From assembly GCA_003327455.1 (NCBI GenBank), contig QOQU01000014.1, forward strand, positions 1 to 64,000: a DNA stretch of 64,000 bases, written 5' to 3'. Made by a program: the position numbers and the translations under genes. Numbering within the stretch: the stretch's first letter is position 1; every line of letters begins with the position of its first letter. The notes under the pieces were generated by a model. The model was given only the letters and a program-made list of their open reading frames with translations, ran no database searches and was not told where the DNA came from. Origin of the DNA: Anaerolineae bacterium. GTDB taxonomy: Bacteria > Chloroflexota > Anaerolineae > Anaerolineales > UBA4823. Below, one piece after another: positions 43,858-53,058 of the stretch.

Positions 43858-45216
43858 TTATATTCGGTATTCAAAGGTTGAACTTGAATCCCGCCATTTT
43901 GGTTCGAAAGATTTTGTATTCGAGGCGCCATGCTCCGCCGCCTCACCAAACTTCCAGCCATTTTGATGGGGGGCGCGGAATTCGCTTTGGGAGAGATCAG
44001 AGCGGGCCTGTGCCTGACCCTGGCCGACAGTTAAGCCACTGAGATTAACCCCAGCCTGAGCCAGACTATCCCGGAGAAAGTTCAAATCTCGCTCCAACAA
44101 GGAAGCAGTGGAAGCATTCTCGGCGTGAATGACGATTTGTACGCCATCGGCTTTGGAAACCAAACGCACATCAATGCGTCCAAGCTGTTCGGGATAGAGC
44201 TGGATGCGCAGGCTCGTTTGTCCAGATTTTCCAAAGACTTCTAATTCCCGCGCTACCTGCTGGACAATTTCTGGTCGGTGAGCTTCCGCCAAGCGGGCCG
44301 GCTCGATCGGTTTTGCCGCCGGAGGACTGGATGGCGGTCCGCTCGTTTGAACCGCTTCGGGTTTCGCGCTTTCTTTCGACACAGTTGGCTGAGCCTCGTT
44401 TACCATCGCTCTGCCGTTTTCTTTCACCGCCTCCTGGGCGATGGCAGGTCTCCCGCCAGGTGCGCTCTCAACCACCATCCGAGGCGCCTGTCCACTAACC
44501 GCTTTGTCTGATTGTTTTGGTTCACCTCCAGACGGCGAAACCTCTTTCCCATGCGCCTCCTGCGATGAAGATTGAGGTTCAGGTTTCAGGTTTGCTTTGG
44601 ATTGGAGGTCAGCTTGATCCCTATGCTCAATCTCTTGAAGTGCAGGCTCCGGTTCATCCTGAGTTTTTTGGATCAATTGCGCAAAGTTCTTCTCCACAGG
44701 CGTACTCTGGCTCTCTTGAACTGGCTGTTTCTCGCCGCTCAGAGAGTCAAGCAGAGATAAATCGCTTGCCAGCGGTTGGGTTGTCTGCGCCACCTCTTCC
44801 AGGACATTTGCATCCAACTCACCGTTCAATTGTACAGTTTCTTCGCTGACAAGATCGAGGGTCAGCGTTGGGTCAACTGGAATCACAATGACCGCCTCTG
44901 TCTCTGAGAACGCAAGCGGATCAACGGCAGCCTGAACCGGAGTTGTTTCCTCGACTGGCGTAGAAGGCTCTGGAGTCTCAACCTGCGGCTCAAATTCCTC
45001 ACGCTGCGGAAGAGGTTTCGTCTCTTCCTGGTGAACCTGAGTAGAACGATCGTTTGGATGTTTAACAAGGGGCTTTTCGGGCGCGCTCTTCGCCTGCTCT
45101 AAAACTTCACGGAAAGACTTCCCCTCCTCAAGTAGAGGAGCGTGCTTTTCCGCCTGTTTTAATTGAGGCTGAAAGAGCGTTTCACCGATTGTTGGTAGTA
45201 GAAAAACTTCTTTCAC
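43858..45216 (-). CDS. fliK: flagellar hook-length control protein FliK
   Basis: The 452-residue protein has a long, Pro/Glu/Gln-rich disordered N-terminal region and a compact C-terminal Flg_hook domain (LRIQLYPEQLGRIDVRLVSKADGVQIVIHAENASTASLLERDLNFLRDSLAQAGVNLSGL, read in two parts). FliK measures the hook and triggers the FlhB switch. The start is a GTG at 45216 with GGGAGG upstream. Confidence 0.88.
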   Translation of the reverse strand: MKEVFLLPTIGETLFQPQLKQAEKHAPLLEEGKSFREVLEQAKSAPEKPLVKHPNDRSTQVHQEETKPLPQREEFEPQVETPEPSTPVEETTPVQAAVDPLAFSETEAVIVIPVDPTLTLDLVSEETVQLNGELDANVLEEVAQTTQPLASDLSLLDSLSGEKQPVQESQSTPVEKNFAQLIQKTQDEPEPALQEIEHRDQADLQSKANLKPEPQSSSQEAHGKEVSPSGGEPKQSDKAVSGQAPRMVVESAPGGRPAIAQEAVKENGRAMVNEAQPTVSKESAKPEAVQTSGPPSSPPAAKPIEPARLAEAHRPEIVQQVARELEVFGKSGQTSLRIQLYPEQLGRIDVRLVSKADGVQIVIHAENASTASLLERDLNFLRDSLAQAGVNLSGLTVGQGQAQARSDLSQSEFRAPHQNGWKFGEAAEHGASNTKSFEPKWRDSSSTFEYRI

Positions 45217-45219
45217 ATT

Positions 45220-45621
45220 TTACCTCCCGATAATCTGTTTAATCCCGGCAAATTTTCTGCTGATCAACTGACTCAGCGCTTGATATTGGATGACAGTCTC
45301 TGTCATCTGGGTAAGTTCAACATCAATATCTACATTGTTTCCATCGGCTCGTAAGGCACCTCCTTCACGAAGAGAAATCTGAACGGAATCCACGGGTCGG
45401 GTTGAACTGAGATGAGCTTTATGAGTTGTTTGCATCACCACCTTTCCATCTTGGTTTAGAATTCGCCGTAAAGTCGCCCGAAAGTCGGCTTTTTGGGCGC
45501 GATAACCAGGGGTATCCACATTCGATATGTTTTGACCGATAACCTCTTGTTGGACCGATAGTCCATCAAGGGCTGATTTGAGAGCCTGAATTGTAGAACT
45601 AAAGAGGATTGGGTCAGTCAT
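45220..45621 (-). CDS. flgB: flagellar basal-body rod protein FlgB
   Basis: The 133-residue proximal rod protein has ALDGLSVQQEVIGQNISNVDTPGYRAQKADF at its N-terminus and the C-terminal VDIDVELTQMTETVIQYQALSQLISRKFAGIKQIIG. The ATG at 45621 (MTDPILF) follows GGAG by eight bases and overlaps the end of the transglycosylase gene region. flgB lies far from flgC, which heads the operon. Confidence 0.93.
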   Translation of the reverse strand: MTDPILFSSTIQALKSALDGLSVQQEVIGQNISNVDTPGYRAQKADFRATLRRILNQDGKVVMQTTHKAHLSSTRPVDSVQISLREGGALRADGNNVDIDVELTQMTETVIQYQALSQLISRKFAGIKQIIGR

Positions 45622-45622
45622 C

Positions 45623-46174
45623 TCAGACACTCCATTCATGCGCAGTTTTGTAATACTGCATCACGCGTTGAACGTAGACTTGCGTTTCCTTGTAGGGGGG
45701 AATTCCCCCGTAACGATCTACCGCGCCAGGACCTGCATTGTAAGCAGCCAGCGCCAGGCTGACATTCTGGTTATATTTGCGCAACAGGCGAGCTAAAAAC
45801 TTCGTCCCGCCGAAGATATTTTCTTCGGGATCATAAGGATCCTCTACGCCTAAACCGGCAGCCGTGGCTGGCATCAATTGCATCAACCCCATTGCCCCCG
45901 CTGAAGAGGTTGCTTTAGGGTTGAAATTCGACTCAGCCCGGATGACTGCCTGAATCAAACGTGGATCGACGTTGTATTTTCGGGCTGCCTCCTGAATAAT
46001 TGCTCCAAATTTCCCCTGGACGGATTCTTCTCCCGTGGTCTGATTTTTTCGGCTCACCGCTGGCGGTAGCGTAACAACCGTTTCGCCACCATCCAGAACC
46101 TGATCCAACAGACGGAAGATCAAATCGTATAAGATCATCTGATATTGAGAGTTAAATAACGAACCATCCATCAT
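45623..46174 (-). CDS. lytic transglycosylase (SLT domain) in the flagellar operon
   Basis: The 183-residue protein has a short N-terminal region and a Slt70/GEWL-type domain: catalytic Glu in IQAVIRAESNFNPKA, then GAMGLMQLMPATA and ALAAYNAGPGAV. It probably opens the peptidoglycan for the rod, replacing FlgJ. No Sec signal peptide is seen, so it may be exported by the flagellar system. Start overlaps the fliJ stop by ATGA. Confidence 0.9.
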   Translation of the reverse strand: MMDGSLFNSQYQMILYDLIFRLLDQVLDGGETVVTLPPAVSRKNQTTGEESVQGKFGAIIQEAARKYNVDPRLIQAVIRAESNFNPKATSSAGAMGLMQLMPATAAGLGVEDPYDPEENIFGGTKFLARLLRKYNQNVSLALAAYNAGPGAVDRYGGIPPYKETQVYVQRVMQYYKTAHEWSV

Positions 46175-46623
46175 GCAGCTCCGTTCGATTTTCGAAAGGC
46201 GCGCGCGATATAAATATCATCTTGCAGCCGATTCTCTCGCTGCGCCTCCTCTCTCCGATACCGTTCCAATTCATGTTCCTTAAGTTTGTTCAAGGCTTCA
46301 GCATCTTGCTTGGCGAGGACGATTTCTTCTTGTTTTTCGGCTATCTGGCGAGCTAATTCCGCCAGACGGGCTTCCTGTTCAGCAATGCGCTGATTGACCA
46401 TCTGCAGATTGGAACGCAAACGCGAGAGCATAAACAGGTCTACATCCCCTACCTGTTGCCTGCCCATCTCTTCCAACAAGCGGTTGCGACTGCTTTGCAG
46501 GGCTTCTAAAAAGGTTTTGCCGTGCTGCTGAGATTGCACCAGTCGCCCTAACTCAATTTCTAAAATCTCCACTCTCGTTTCCCGATAATCTAATACCGGT
46601 TGCAAGGAGAATTTGGGTGTCAT
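46171..46623 (-). CDS. fliJ: flagellar export chaperone FliJ
   Basis: The 150-residue, all-helical coiled-coil protein begins FSLQPVLDYRETRVEILEIELGRL as FliJ/FliJ-like proteins do. FliJ links the FliI ATPase ring to FlhA. It overlaps fliI by four bases. Confidence 0.88.
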   Translation of the reverse strand: MTPKFSLQPVLDYRETRVEILEIELGRLVQSQQHGKTFLEALQSSRNRLLEEMGRQQVGDVDLFMLSRLRSNLQMVNQRIAEQEARLAELARQIAEKQEEIVLAKQDAEALNKLKEHELERYRREEAQRENRLQDDIYIARAFRKSNGAA

Positions 46624-47957
46624 GAGTCAGAGCCTCCTGTGTAAATTTGTTCCATGCGCATCAGGGTCTCCTCTAAAGGCGAGAACTGATCGGGGGGTTG
46701 TTGCAACAAGTCCAGTATCGCCGGTAAAGCGCGCAGAGCAGCATCGATATCAGGGTCTGACCCTTCGACATAAGCGCCGATATTGATTAAGTCGCGTGCT
46801 TTCTCATAAGAAGCCATCAATTTTCGAATTTGATGAGCAAAAGCACGGTGGTTCGGCTGAGTTACACTGGGCATAACGCGACTGACGCTGTTCAGGACAT
46901 CAATGGCTGGATAGTGGTTGCGGGCAGCCAGATCTCGACTGAGGACAATGTGCCCATCCAGAATTGAACGAGCCGCATCGCAAATCGGCTCATTGAAGTC
47001 ATCGCCTTCCACTAACACTGTATAGAAACCGGTGATCGATCCATGCTCGTTTGTACCTGCCCGCTCGAGTAATTTGGGTAAAAGGGCAAAAACAGAAGGG
47101 GTATAGCCTTTACTTGCCGGCGGTTCGCCAATCGCCAGACCAACTTCGCGCTGTGCCATGGCAAAACGAGTAACCGAGTCCATCAGCAAGGTAACATCCA
47201 GACCACAGTCGCGAAAATATTCTGCAATCGATGTGGCAACCCAGGCGGCTTTTAATCGGATCAGGGCTGGCTGATCGGAGGTCGAAACCACTACGACCGA
47301 GCGCTGCAAGCCTTCCCAACCCAGGTCGCGCTCAATAAACTCTTGCACTTCGCGGCCGCGCTCGCCCACCAGCGCCACAACACTGACATCCGAGCGGGAA
47401 CTACGGGCAATGCTACCCAACAGGGTGCTCTTCCCCACCCCGCTTCCCGAAAAGATGCCGATTCTCTGCCCCTTCCCGCAGGTGAGTAAGCCATCAATGG
47501 CACGCACACCGGTCACCAGCGGCTGCGTGATCGAGCGTCTGGTTAACGGATGAGGCGCCGAGCGATAGGTAGGTACCAACTCAAAATCGGTCAGGTCTCC
47601 CAAGCCATCGATGGGTCTGCCCAGTCCATCCAATACCCGCCCCAAGAGCGACTTGCCAACCGGCGCCTGGAAGGAACTTCCGGTAGGGAAAACCGGGCTA
47701 CCGGGTTGAATTCCCTGCATTTCTCCTAAGGGCATCAGCAGAATACGCTGTTCCCGAAAACCAACCACCTCCGCCATCAATTTGCCACTCATACTGGATT
47801 GAATTTCGCACACCTCTCCGATCTGACAATCCAGGCCGGTCGCTTCAATTGTCAAACCAACCACCTGCACCACCCGTCCAGAAAGGCGGATGGTATTCAA
47901 ACGGCTGAGAACCGTGTGATAGCGAGTGAGGTCAGGTAAAGCACCAAGGTCCGCCAT
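46620..47957 (-). CDS. fliI: flagellum-specific ATPase FliI
   Basis: The 445-residue export ATPase has the P-loop GSGVGKST (171-178), the ALVGERGREVQEF motif, the Walker B LLMDSVTRFAMAQRE and the family stretch ASKGYTPSVFALLPKLLERAG. It is of typical length and shares the F1-beta fold. Confidence 0.96.
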   Translation of the reverse strand: MADLGALPDLTRYHTVLSRLNTIRLSGRVVQVVGLTIEATGLDCQIGEVCEIQSSMSGKLMAEVVGFREQRILLMPLGEMQGIQPGSPVFPTGSSFQAPVGKSLLGRVLDGLGRPIDGLGDLTDFELVPTYRSAPHPLTRRSITQPLVTGVRAIDGLLTCGKGQRIGIFSGSGVGKSTLLGSIARSSRSDVSVVALVGERGREVQEFIERDLGWEGLQRSVVVVSTSDQPALIRLKAAWVATSIAEYFRDCGLDVTLLMDSVTRFAMAQREVGLAIGEPPASKGYTPSVFALLPKLLERAGTNEHGSITGFYTVLVEGDDFNEPICDAARSILDGHIVLSRDLAARNHYPAIDVLNSVSRVMPSVTQPNHRAFAHQIRKLMASYEKARDLINIGAYVEGSDPDIDAALRALPAILDLLQQPPDQFSPLEETLMRMEQIYTGGSDS

Positions 47958-47961
47958 CGAA

Positions 47962-48885
47962 TTACCTCTGTCGGTCCTTCTCTACATTTGCCAGTAGGGC
48001 TTCCGTAGCTAACTGGAATTGTGTTTCAACCCGCGCGTCCACTGTTCCATACTGACCTTCGATAAAGCAACCGCCACGCTTTATCAGATCAGATGGAATC
48101 AATTCGACCTTTTGTCCGGCCGTGACTCCTTGCAGTTTGTCCCAATGGGCACTCAGGACAGCCGCATCTTCCGGATGGAGATAAATTCTCAAATCACCCA
48201 GCGACTTTGCCTGACTCAAAGCGCGGGTAAATGCCTGTCCCAACGTGTCCGGGTCGAGGGGTAAACCATCGCCAAAAATCGTCTGGGCAATCTCAATGAC
48301 CAACCGCAGCATCATCATTTCCCCCTCTTCAAAGAGATTCTCCTTCCACTTTTGAACCTCGTCCACAATTGCGCGGGCAACCTTCAACATGCCTTGCGCT
48401 TCAGCGTTGGCGGCTGCCTGTCCATCGGCGTAGGCTTGTCGTTCAATGAGATTTGCCCGTTCCTGAGCTTCGGCGACGATGCGTTCTGCCTCGGCGCGAG
48501 CCTGCTCGAGAATGCTTTGCGCTTCCCTTTCCGCCTGACGCAGTTTTTCCTGTGCTTGCTGAACAATTTCGCGACTGCGCAAATGATCATGGGTATTGCC
48601 GCGCACATTCTCGATCGCTTCCAATGTCTCCGGTTGCCAGATCTGTACGTTCTGGGAAGCCCTCGAAAGCGATAGATTGTTTTCCGATTCAGAAGGAGCA
48701 GGCATCTTCTGCGTGACAATTTTGACCAGCTCGACAAATTCAGTTTCGTGACTGGATTTTCGAAGACCGCCGGCAGAGAAGGGGGGTTGCGTGGCAGAAG
48801 CCACCGTTTGAAAATCCAGCGGTTGCCAGGCTTCTACCTGAAGCGGAGGCTGTTTTCTTTGACTTCGGCTAGACAATGATGGCAT
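47962..48885 (-). CDS. fliH: flagellar assembly protein FliH
   Basis: The 307-residue protein has a variable N-terminal tail, a long coiled coil (QQAQEKLRQAEREAQSILEQARAEAERIVAEAQERA in heptads) and the C-terminal FliH domain (LVIEIAQTIFG, HPEDAAVL, GGCFIEGQYGTVDARVETQ). The ATG at 48885 has GCAGGAG at six bases and overlaps the fliG end by 17 bases. FliH negatively regulates FliI and docks it to FliN. Confidence 0.88.
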   Translation of the reverse strand: MPSLSSRSQRKQPPLQVEAWQPLDFQTVASATQPPFSAGGLRKSSHETEFVELVKIVTQKMPAPSESENNLSLSRASQNVQIWQPETLEAIENVRGNTHDHLRSREIVQQAQEKLRQAEREAQSILEQARAEAERIVAEAQERANLIERQAYADGQAAANAEAQGMLKVARAIVDEVQKWKENLFEEGEMMMLRLVIEIAQTIFGDGLPLDPDTLGQAFTRALSQAKSLGDLRIYLHPEDAAVLSAHWDKLQGVTAGQKVELIPSDLIKRGGCFIEGQYGTVDARVETQFQLATEALLANVEKDRQR

Positions 48886-49885
48886 ATTCTGCTCCTGCGC
48901 CACCGATGACAATTTCTTCTGCCTCTTCCAGAGATCGGACAACCTCCACGATACGTCTCTGGGCTGCATAGACATTCTTTGCCAGTTGTGGGCCTAACAG
49001 TTCGACCTCTTCTTGCAGGGTCTCCCTTGCCCGCTCGGATAGATTGCGGTAGATCAACTCACGCACTTTTTCAGGCGCGCCCTTGAGAGCAAGCGCCAGG
49101 TCTTGTTTATTGACATCGCGCAACACCCGCTGGATGCTCTTGTCATCCAGTTTGACCAGATCATCGAAGGTGAACATATTGGCGCGGATCTCTTCCACCA
49201 GCGAAGGGCTAACCGGTTCCAAAGCCTCGAAAATTGTTTTCTGGACACCGCGATCTACATTGTTTAACATCTTTACCAGGAAGGAAACACCGCCCGTTTC
49301 CCGGAATCCGGCTACACTGATCACACCGCTGAGTTTGTGTTTCAAGCCGCGCTCGATCACATCCACCACATTAGGGGAAACCCGATCCATCTTCGCCAGG
49401 CGCAAGGTGACTTCCACCTGCAACTCCGGCGGCAGGTGTGTCATGATATCGGCAGCCAGTTTTGCCTCCAGATAGGATAAGACCAGGGCAATCGTCTGAG
49501 GATGTTCTTCAGCAAGCAAATTCGCCACCTGAGCGGGATCGGCGCTACGCAAGATTTCGAACGAAGAAAGTTGTTGGCTGGCAGAAATGCGCTCCAGGAT
49601 CTCTGCCCCACGCCGTGGACCAACGGCGCGCGCCAGAAGTTGGCGAGAATACTCCACCCCACCCATCATCAGGTTTGCACTCGCCATCGAAAGCGCCACC
49701 GCCTCTTGCATGATCTCTGCCCGGGTTTCCTGGGAAACCGTGCCAATTTCGCTGACCGCCATCAGAACTCGTTCGAGCTCACTCTCTCCAAGATACTGAA
49801 GAACCTTCGAGGAACGCTCTACCCCAAGGCAGAGCAACAATACTGCCGCTTTATATAAACCCGAAGATTCATTTAACTCAGCCAT
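48869..49885 (-). CDS. fliG: flagellar motor switch protein FliG
   Basis: The 338-residue protein has all three FliG domains: N (YKAAVLLLCLGVERSSKVLQYL), middle (EHPQTIALVLSYLEAKLAADIMTHLPPELQVEVTLRLA in two helices) and C-terminal (MFTFDDLVKLDDKSIQRVLRDVNKQDLALALKGAPEKV), which carries the charged torque helix. The ATG at 49885 overlaps the fliF stop; an ATG at 49897 directly touches the GGAGG and is less likely. Confidence 0.95.
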   Translation of the reverse strand: MAELNESSGLYKAAVLLLCLGVERSSKVLQYLGESELERVLMAVSEIGTVSQETRAEIMQEAVALSMASANLMMGGVEYSRQLLARAVGPRRGAEILERISASQQLSSFEILRSADPAQVANLLAEEHPQTIALVLSYLEAKLAADIMTHLPPELQVEVTLRLAKMDRVSPNVVDVIERGLKHKLSGVISVAGFRETGGVSFLVKMLNNVDRGVQKTIFEALEPVSPSLVEEIRANMFTFDDLVKLDDKSIQRVLRDVNKQDLALALKGAPEKVRELIYRNLSERARETLQEEVELLGPQLAKNVYAAQRRIVEVVRSLEEAEEIVIGGAGAEYAIIV

Positions 49886-51581
49886 TTCTGCGTTCATCCT
49901 CCGCTAACCAAAGCTGGATGGCTTCAGCAATGCTGGCTGGATCGCTCTCGGCAACCTCATCCAGAGTTCTTTGCAATTGTTCATATTCTGGAGAAAGGGT
50001 TGGCAGCTCAATCTTGGGCATCTTTCTCTCCGGTGGCGGCGTTGGGGTTTCGGCCGGTAAACCTTGCGGTGTCAATCCTGCCGCAGGGATGCCCTGCGGT
50101 ATCCCTTCAGCTCCCATCCCCAATTGATCGTATCCGATAGAATAGCTTGGAACCTGTCCAACCCCAGCCGGTAATGCCATCTCGGAGACCGGCTTCATCA
50201 CCGGCACCCAGGCTTCTGTGGACGCCAGCTTAAGATTCTTAAGAACCCGCATCACATACCACAGGAGGAGAGCTACCAGAATCACTCCGGCAGCAATTTC
50301 ACCAATTCGAAAATAGAGGTCCTTTCTCTCGGCGGCTTCCATCTCGGCAATTTGGGTCTCGACATACGTGCGATCAAAAGCCAGAGCCTGGACAGCGATT
50401 GTATCGCCCCGTTCTTCATCAATCCCAGCCGCCGCAGCAATGACCGATTGTAAGGCTTCTAACTTTTGTGTGTCGGTGATTCCGTCGACCAGGACCGATA
50501 GAGAAATACGTTGGATTTCACCCGGTGCTTCAATCTCATGAGTCTGGATTTGGGTGATCTCATAATTGACCACCGACTCGCTACGATTGTAAGCCACCCC
50601 TCCTCCGCCGGTCAGAGAAGCCTCACCTCCGGGCGGAAGATTGGTTGTCGCACCAGGCACCCCTTCGATTGAGCCATTGGTCGTGGTGTACACTTCCTGG
50701 ATATTTTGTTCACTGCGAACAACACTTTGGGTTGGGTCATAAGTTTGCCGGGTTGTCTCTCGCTGGGTCCAGTCCAGGACCACGCTTGCCTGCACAACCG
50801 ATTTGTTCGGGCCGAGAGCCTTGTCGAGGATCTCCTGCACCTTTGTTTCCAGTTGGCTGGACGCTGCCGCTTCAGCCGCACGCCGGGTATCGGTCTGCGC
50901 AGTCAGCGTACCACTTTCTGCCCCCTCACCAGAAGCCAGCATGTTGCCGTGCACATCCACGACCACGACATTCTCCGGCCGCAAGCCTTCGACGCTGCTG
51001 GCAACCAGATGGGTAATCGCCCGCACCTGAGCAGCATCTAAGCTCATGCCCGGCTTCTCCATAATCGTAACCGAGGCGGTTGTCGGACTCTGTTCACTGC
51101 TGAGCAAAGTCTTTTCTGGAATCACGATATGCACCCGTACTGCCTGAACAGCATTCAGGCTGCCAATCGTCCGTTCCAGCTCGCCTTCAATGGCTTGCTG
51201 ATAATTGACTCGTTGGGAAAACTCCGTCATGCCCAGGGTGTTACCAGAGAAGATTTCAAATCCTACACTACCGCTGCTCGGCAAACCCTGCCTGGCCATC
51301 ATTAAGCGAACTTCATAAACCTGATTGGAAGGAACCAAAATGGTACCAACGCCGCGCAGCTTATAAGGGATGTTATTTGCGCTCAATTGTTCCACGATCT
51401 GACCGGCATCTTCCTCTGTCAAGCCGCTAAAGGCTACCTCATAGGTCGGAGTTGAAGCCCACACAAAAAACAGCGGGATCAAGACCACTGCCAGGGCAAC
51501 GATCAGGATAAACACCAGCCGTTGGGTGCCGCTCTGCTGGCTCCAAAAACGATTGAACTGTTGCAGTAATTGGTTAAACAT
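49878..51581 (-). CDS. fliF: flagellar MS-ring protein FliF
   Basis: The 567-residue protein has two membrane spans (about 20-42 and 430-450), YscJ/FliF ring-building motifs (VAFSGLTEEDAGQIVEQLSANNIPYKL; ELERTIGSLNAVQAVRVHIVIPEKTL), and the C-terminal FliG-binding peptide (IAEAIQLWLAEDERR). It houses the export gate. Confidence 0.96.
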   Translation of the reverse strand: MFNQLLQQFNRFWSQQSGTQRLVFILIVALAVVLIPLFFVWASTPTYEVAFSGLTEEDAGQIVEQLSANNIPYKLRGVGTILVPSNQVYEVRLMMARQGLPSSGSVGFEIFSGNTLGMTEFSQRVNYQQAIEGELERTIGSLNAVQAVRVHIVIPEKTLLSSEQSPTTASVTIMEKPGMSLDAAQVRAITHLVASSVEGLRPENVVVVDVHGNMLASGEGAESGTLTAQTDTRRAAEAAASSQLETKVQEILDKALGPNKSVVQASVVLDWTQRETTRQTYDPTQSVVRSEQNIQEVYTTTNGSIEGVPGATTNLPPGGEASLTGGGGVAYNRSESVVNYEITQIQTHEIEAPGEIQRISLSVLVDGITDTQKLEALQSVIAAAAGIDEERGDTIAVQALAFDRTYVETQIAEMEAAERKDLYFRIGEIAAGVILVALLLWYVMRVLKNLKLASTEAWVPVMKPVSEMALPAGVGQVPSYSIGYDQLGMGAEGIPQGIPAAGLTPQGLPAETPTPPPERKMPKIELPTLSPEYEQLQRTLDEVAESDPASIAEAIQLWLAEDERRNG

Positions 51582-51612
51582 ACCCTTGTTCTCTCCAGGT
51601 TTTCGGGGTTAC

Positions 51613-51912
51613 CTAAACGGCCATGCGCATAATTTCACGGTAAGCTTCCACCAATTTATCGCGAATAGCCACGGCAACCCGAAAATTCACATCGGTTTGC
51701 TCGGCGGCAATCATCACCTGGTGTAATTCCACATCTTCACCCATCGCCAACTTTTGCATCAGTTCATCGCTATTTTGCTGACTCTGGCTGAGAGCATCCA
51801 ATGCTTCTTGAAAGGTCTGGCTGACCTGTTGCAACGCATTTTGGGGCTTTGCGGTTGTCCTTGGCGATTGCAATCCTTGAATGCTCGTGTTTTGAATGGG
51901 GTTTAGTTCCAT
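51613..51912 (-). CDS. fliE: flagellar hook-basal body protein FliE
   Basis: The 99-residue protein has the FliE C-terminal pattern DVELHQVMIAAEQTDVNFRVAVAIRDKLVEAYREIMRM. FliE joins the MS ring to the rod. GGAGG precedes the ATG. Confidence 0.93.
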   Translation of the reverse strand: MELNPIQNTSIQGLQSPRTTAKPQNALQQVSQTFQEALDALSQSQQNSDELMQKLAMGEDVELHQVMIAAEQTDVNFRVAVAIRDKLVEAYREIMRMAV

Positions 51913-51945
51913 GCAGATACCTCCAGCTCAACATACGATGATTGC

Positions 51946-52413
51946 TTAGCGTCCGATTTCCAGTGCTTTTTGCGCCATGCGTTTCGCAGCCTCGACTATC
52001 GCCAGACCGGCTTCATAAGAGCGAGTTGCAGAAAGCATATTGGTCATCTCAACCACTAAATTGACATTGGGATAGGTTACATAACCCTCTTCATCCGCAT
52101 CCGGGTGTGTGGGATCATAGATACGCGGTCCAGGGCTTTCATCGGTGACAATCGAATTCACCCTGACGCCAGCGACATCGGTGGCAGGCAGGCTCGTCGA
52201 ACCACCGCGAAAGCTGCGCAAGACATTGAGAAAGCGAGGCACAAAGGGCGAGGCACCCTGCGGTGAAAATACCACATCCTGACGCTGGTAAGGTGTGCCA
52301 TTTTCTGTGCGGGTCGTTTCTGCATTGGCAATGTTGTTCGAGATAATATCCAGGCGTAAACGCTGGGCGCTCAACGCCGAAGAAGCAATGCGTAAACTAT
52401 CCCAAAAACTCAT
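51946..52413 (-). CDS. flgC: flagellar basal-body rod protein FlgC
   Basis: The 155-residue rod protein has SALSAQRLRLDIISNNIANAETTRTENG and the C-terminal VNLVVEMTNMLSATRSYEAGLAIVEAAKRMAQKALEIG. It is the first gene of the second flagellar operon, without flgB before it. Confidence 0.94.
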   Translation of the reverse strand: MSFWDSLRIASSALSAQRLRLDIISNNIANAETTRTENGTPYQRQDVVFSPQGASPFVPRFLNVLRSFRGGSTSLPATDVAGVRVNSIVTDESPGPRIYDPTHPDADEEGYVTYPNVNLVVEMTNMLSATRSYEAGLAIVEAAKRMAQKALEIGR

Positions 52414-52460
52414 CGCGACTACCCTTCTTTCCCTGAAAGGATCTTGACTGCCTACATCCT

Positions 52461-52502
52461 AGCATAGGCAGGACAAATGTGCAGTAAAAGGTTTATGAAG
52501 GG
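52461..52502 (-). promoter_or_regulatory. flagellar operon promoter before flgC (CCCTTCA-N7-TTTACT-N16-TATGCT)
   Basis: Read on the minus strand, CCCTTCA (52502-52496), TTTACT (52488-52483) and TATGCT (52466-52461) have the same spacing as before flbD. Predicted start near 52454, giving a 40-base leader to flgC. Confidence 0.55.
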
Positions 52503-52533
52503 GAAATAAAAAACGCGTGAATCTTTATAAATA

Positions 52534-52567
52534 GCGTCCTCACAGCGTTCATCGGCCGTGAGGACGC
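52534..52567 (-). terminator. probable terminator after fliS
   Basis: A perfect 10-bp stem (GCGTCCTCAC/GTGAGGACGC) with a 14-base loop, 21 bases after the fliS stop on the minus strand, is followed by the AT-rich TATTTATAAA rather than a pure T-run. It separates fliS from the flgC promoter. Confidence 0.5.
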
Positions 52568-52587
52568 CAGAGAAGTTCAGTTCAGGT

Positions 52588-52965
52588 TCAAGCCGACTGG
52601 CCGGCGACTGTCGCTGGAGCGTAAGCTGGTGGAGGGTTCAGGGGCATATAACGTTTTTCGACGGTTGCCCATGCTTCGCGAAGTTCACGCAGGGTTTGCA
52701 GAGCAGCAGCATAGTCTCCCTGGCGAATACAATCCAGGCACCATTGATACAAACGGAACAGACCAACAGCAGCTTCTGCGTAATCGAAATTTAAAGCATC
52801 GCGCAGAATCGTAATTGCGCGGGTAGCACGGGCGAAATCTTGCTTTTCACACGAAGAAATTGCTACATCATATGCCATAACCACAAGGTGGATGGGACTG
52901 GCACCCATGACATCCTGTTGCCGATATTGTTGTGTTCCGTAACCGTTATGTACCACTTTTGCCAT
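52588..52965 (-). CDS. fliS: flagellin export chaperone FliS
   Basis: The 125-residue helical protein begins with a GYGTQQYRQQDVMGASPIHLVVMAYDVAIS segment typical of FliS, followed by RAITILRDALNFD. It keeps flagellin unfolded before export. It follows fliD and flaG, as in many Gram-positive clusters. Confidence 0.93.
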   Translation of the reverse strand: MAKVVHNGYGTQQYRQQDVMGASPIHLVVMAYDVAISSCEKQDFARATRAITILRDALNFDYAEAAVGLFRLYQWCLDCIRQGDYAAALQTLRELREAWATVEKRYMPLNPPPAYAPATVAGQSA

Positions 52966-53058
52966 CCTTTCTTTGCAATTGTTTTACCGCTTCATATCCT
53001 AATTTCGGTCATTTTTACAGAAACTGAAGTTCTGTTGCGTAAAAAAAGGATAAAACTT

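Noticed and set aside
48886-48975. 30-residue N-terminal extension of FliH
   Set aside because: It overlaps fliG; the ATG at 48885 has a proper ribosome-binding site (GCAGGAG).
52448-52471. Hairpin CTGCCTA/TAGGCAG with AGGATG in its loop before flgC, looking like another CsrA site
   Set aside because: Its 5' arm overlaps the predicted -10 box TATGCT (52466-52461), so the transcript would start inside the hairpin and could not form it.
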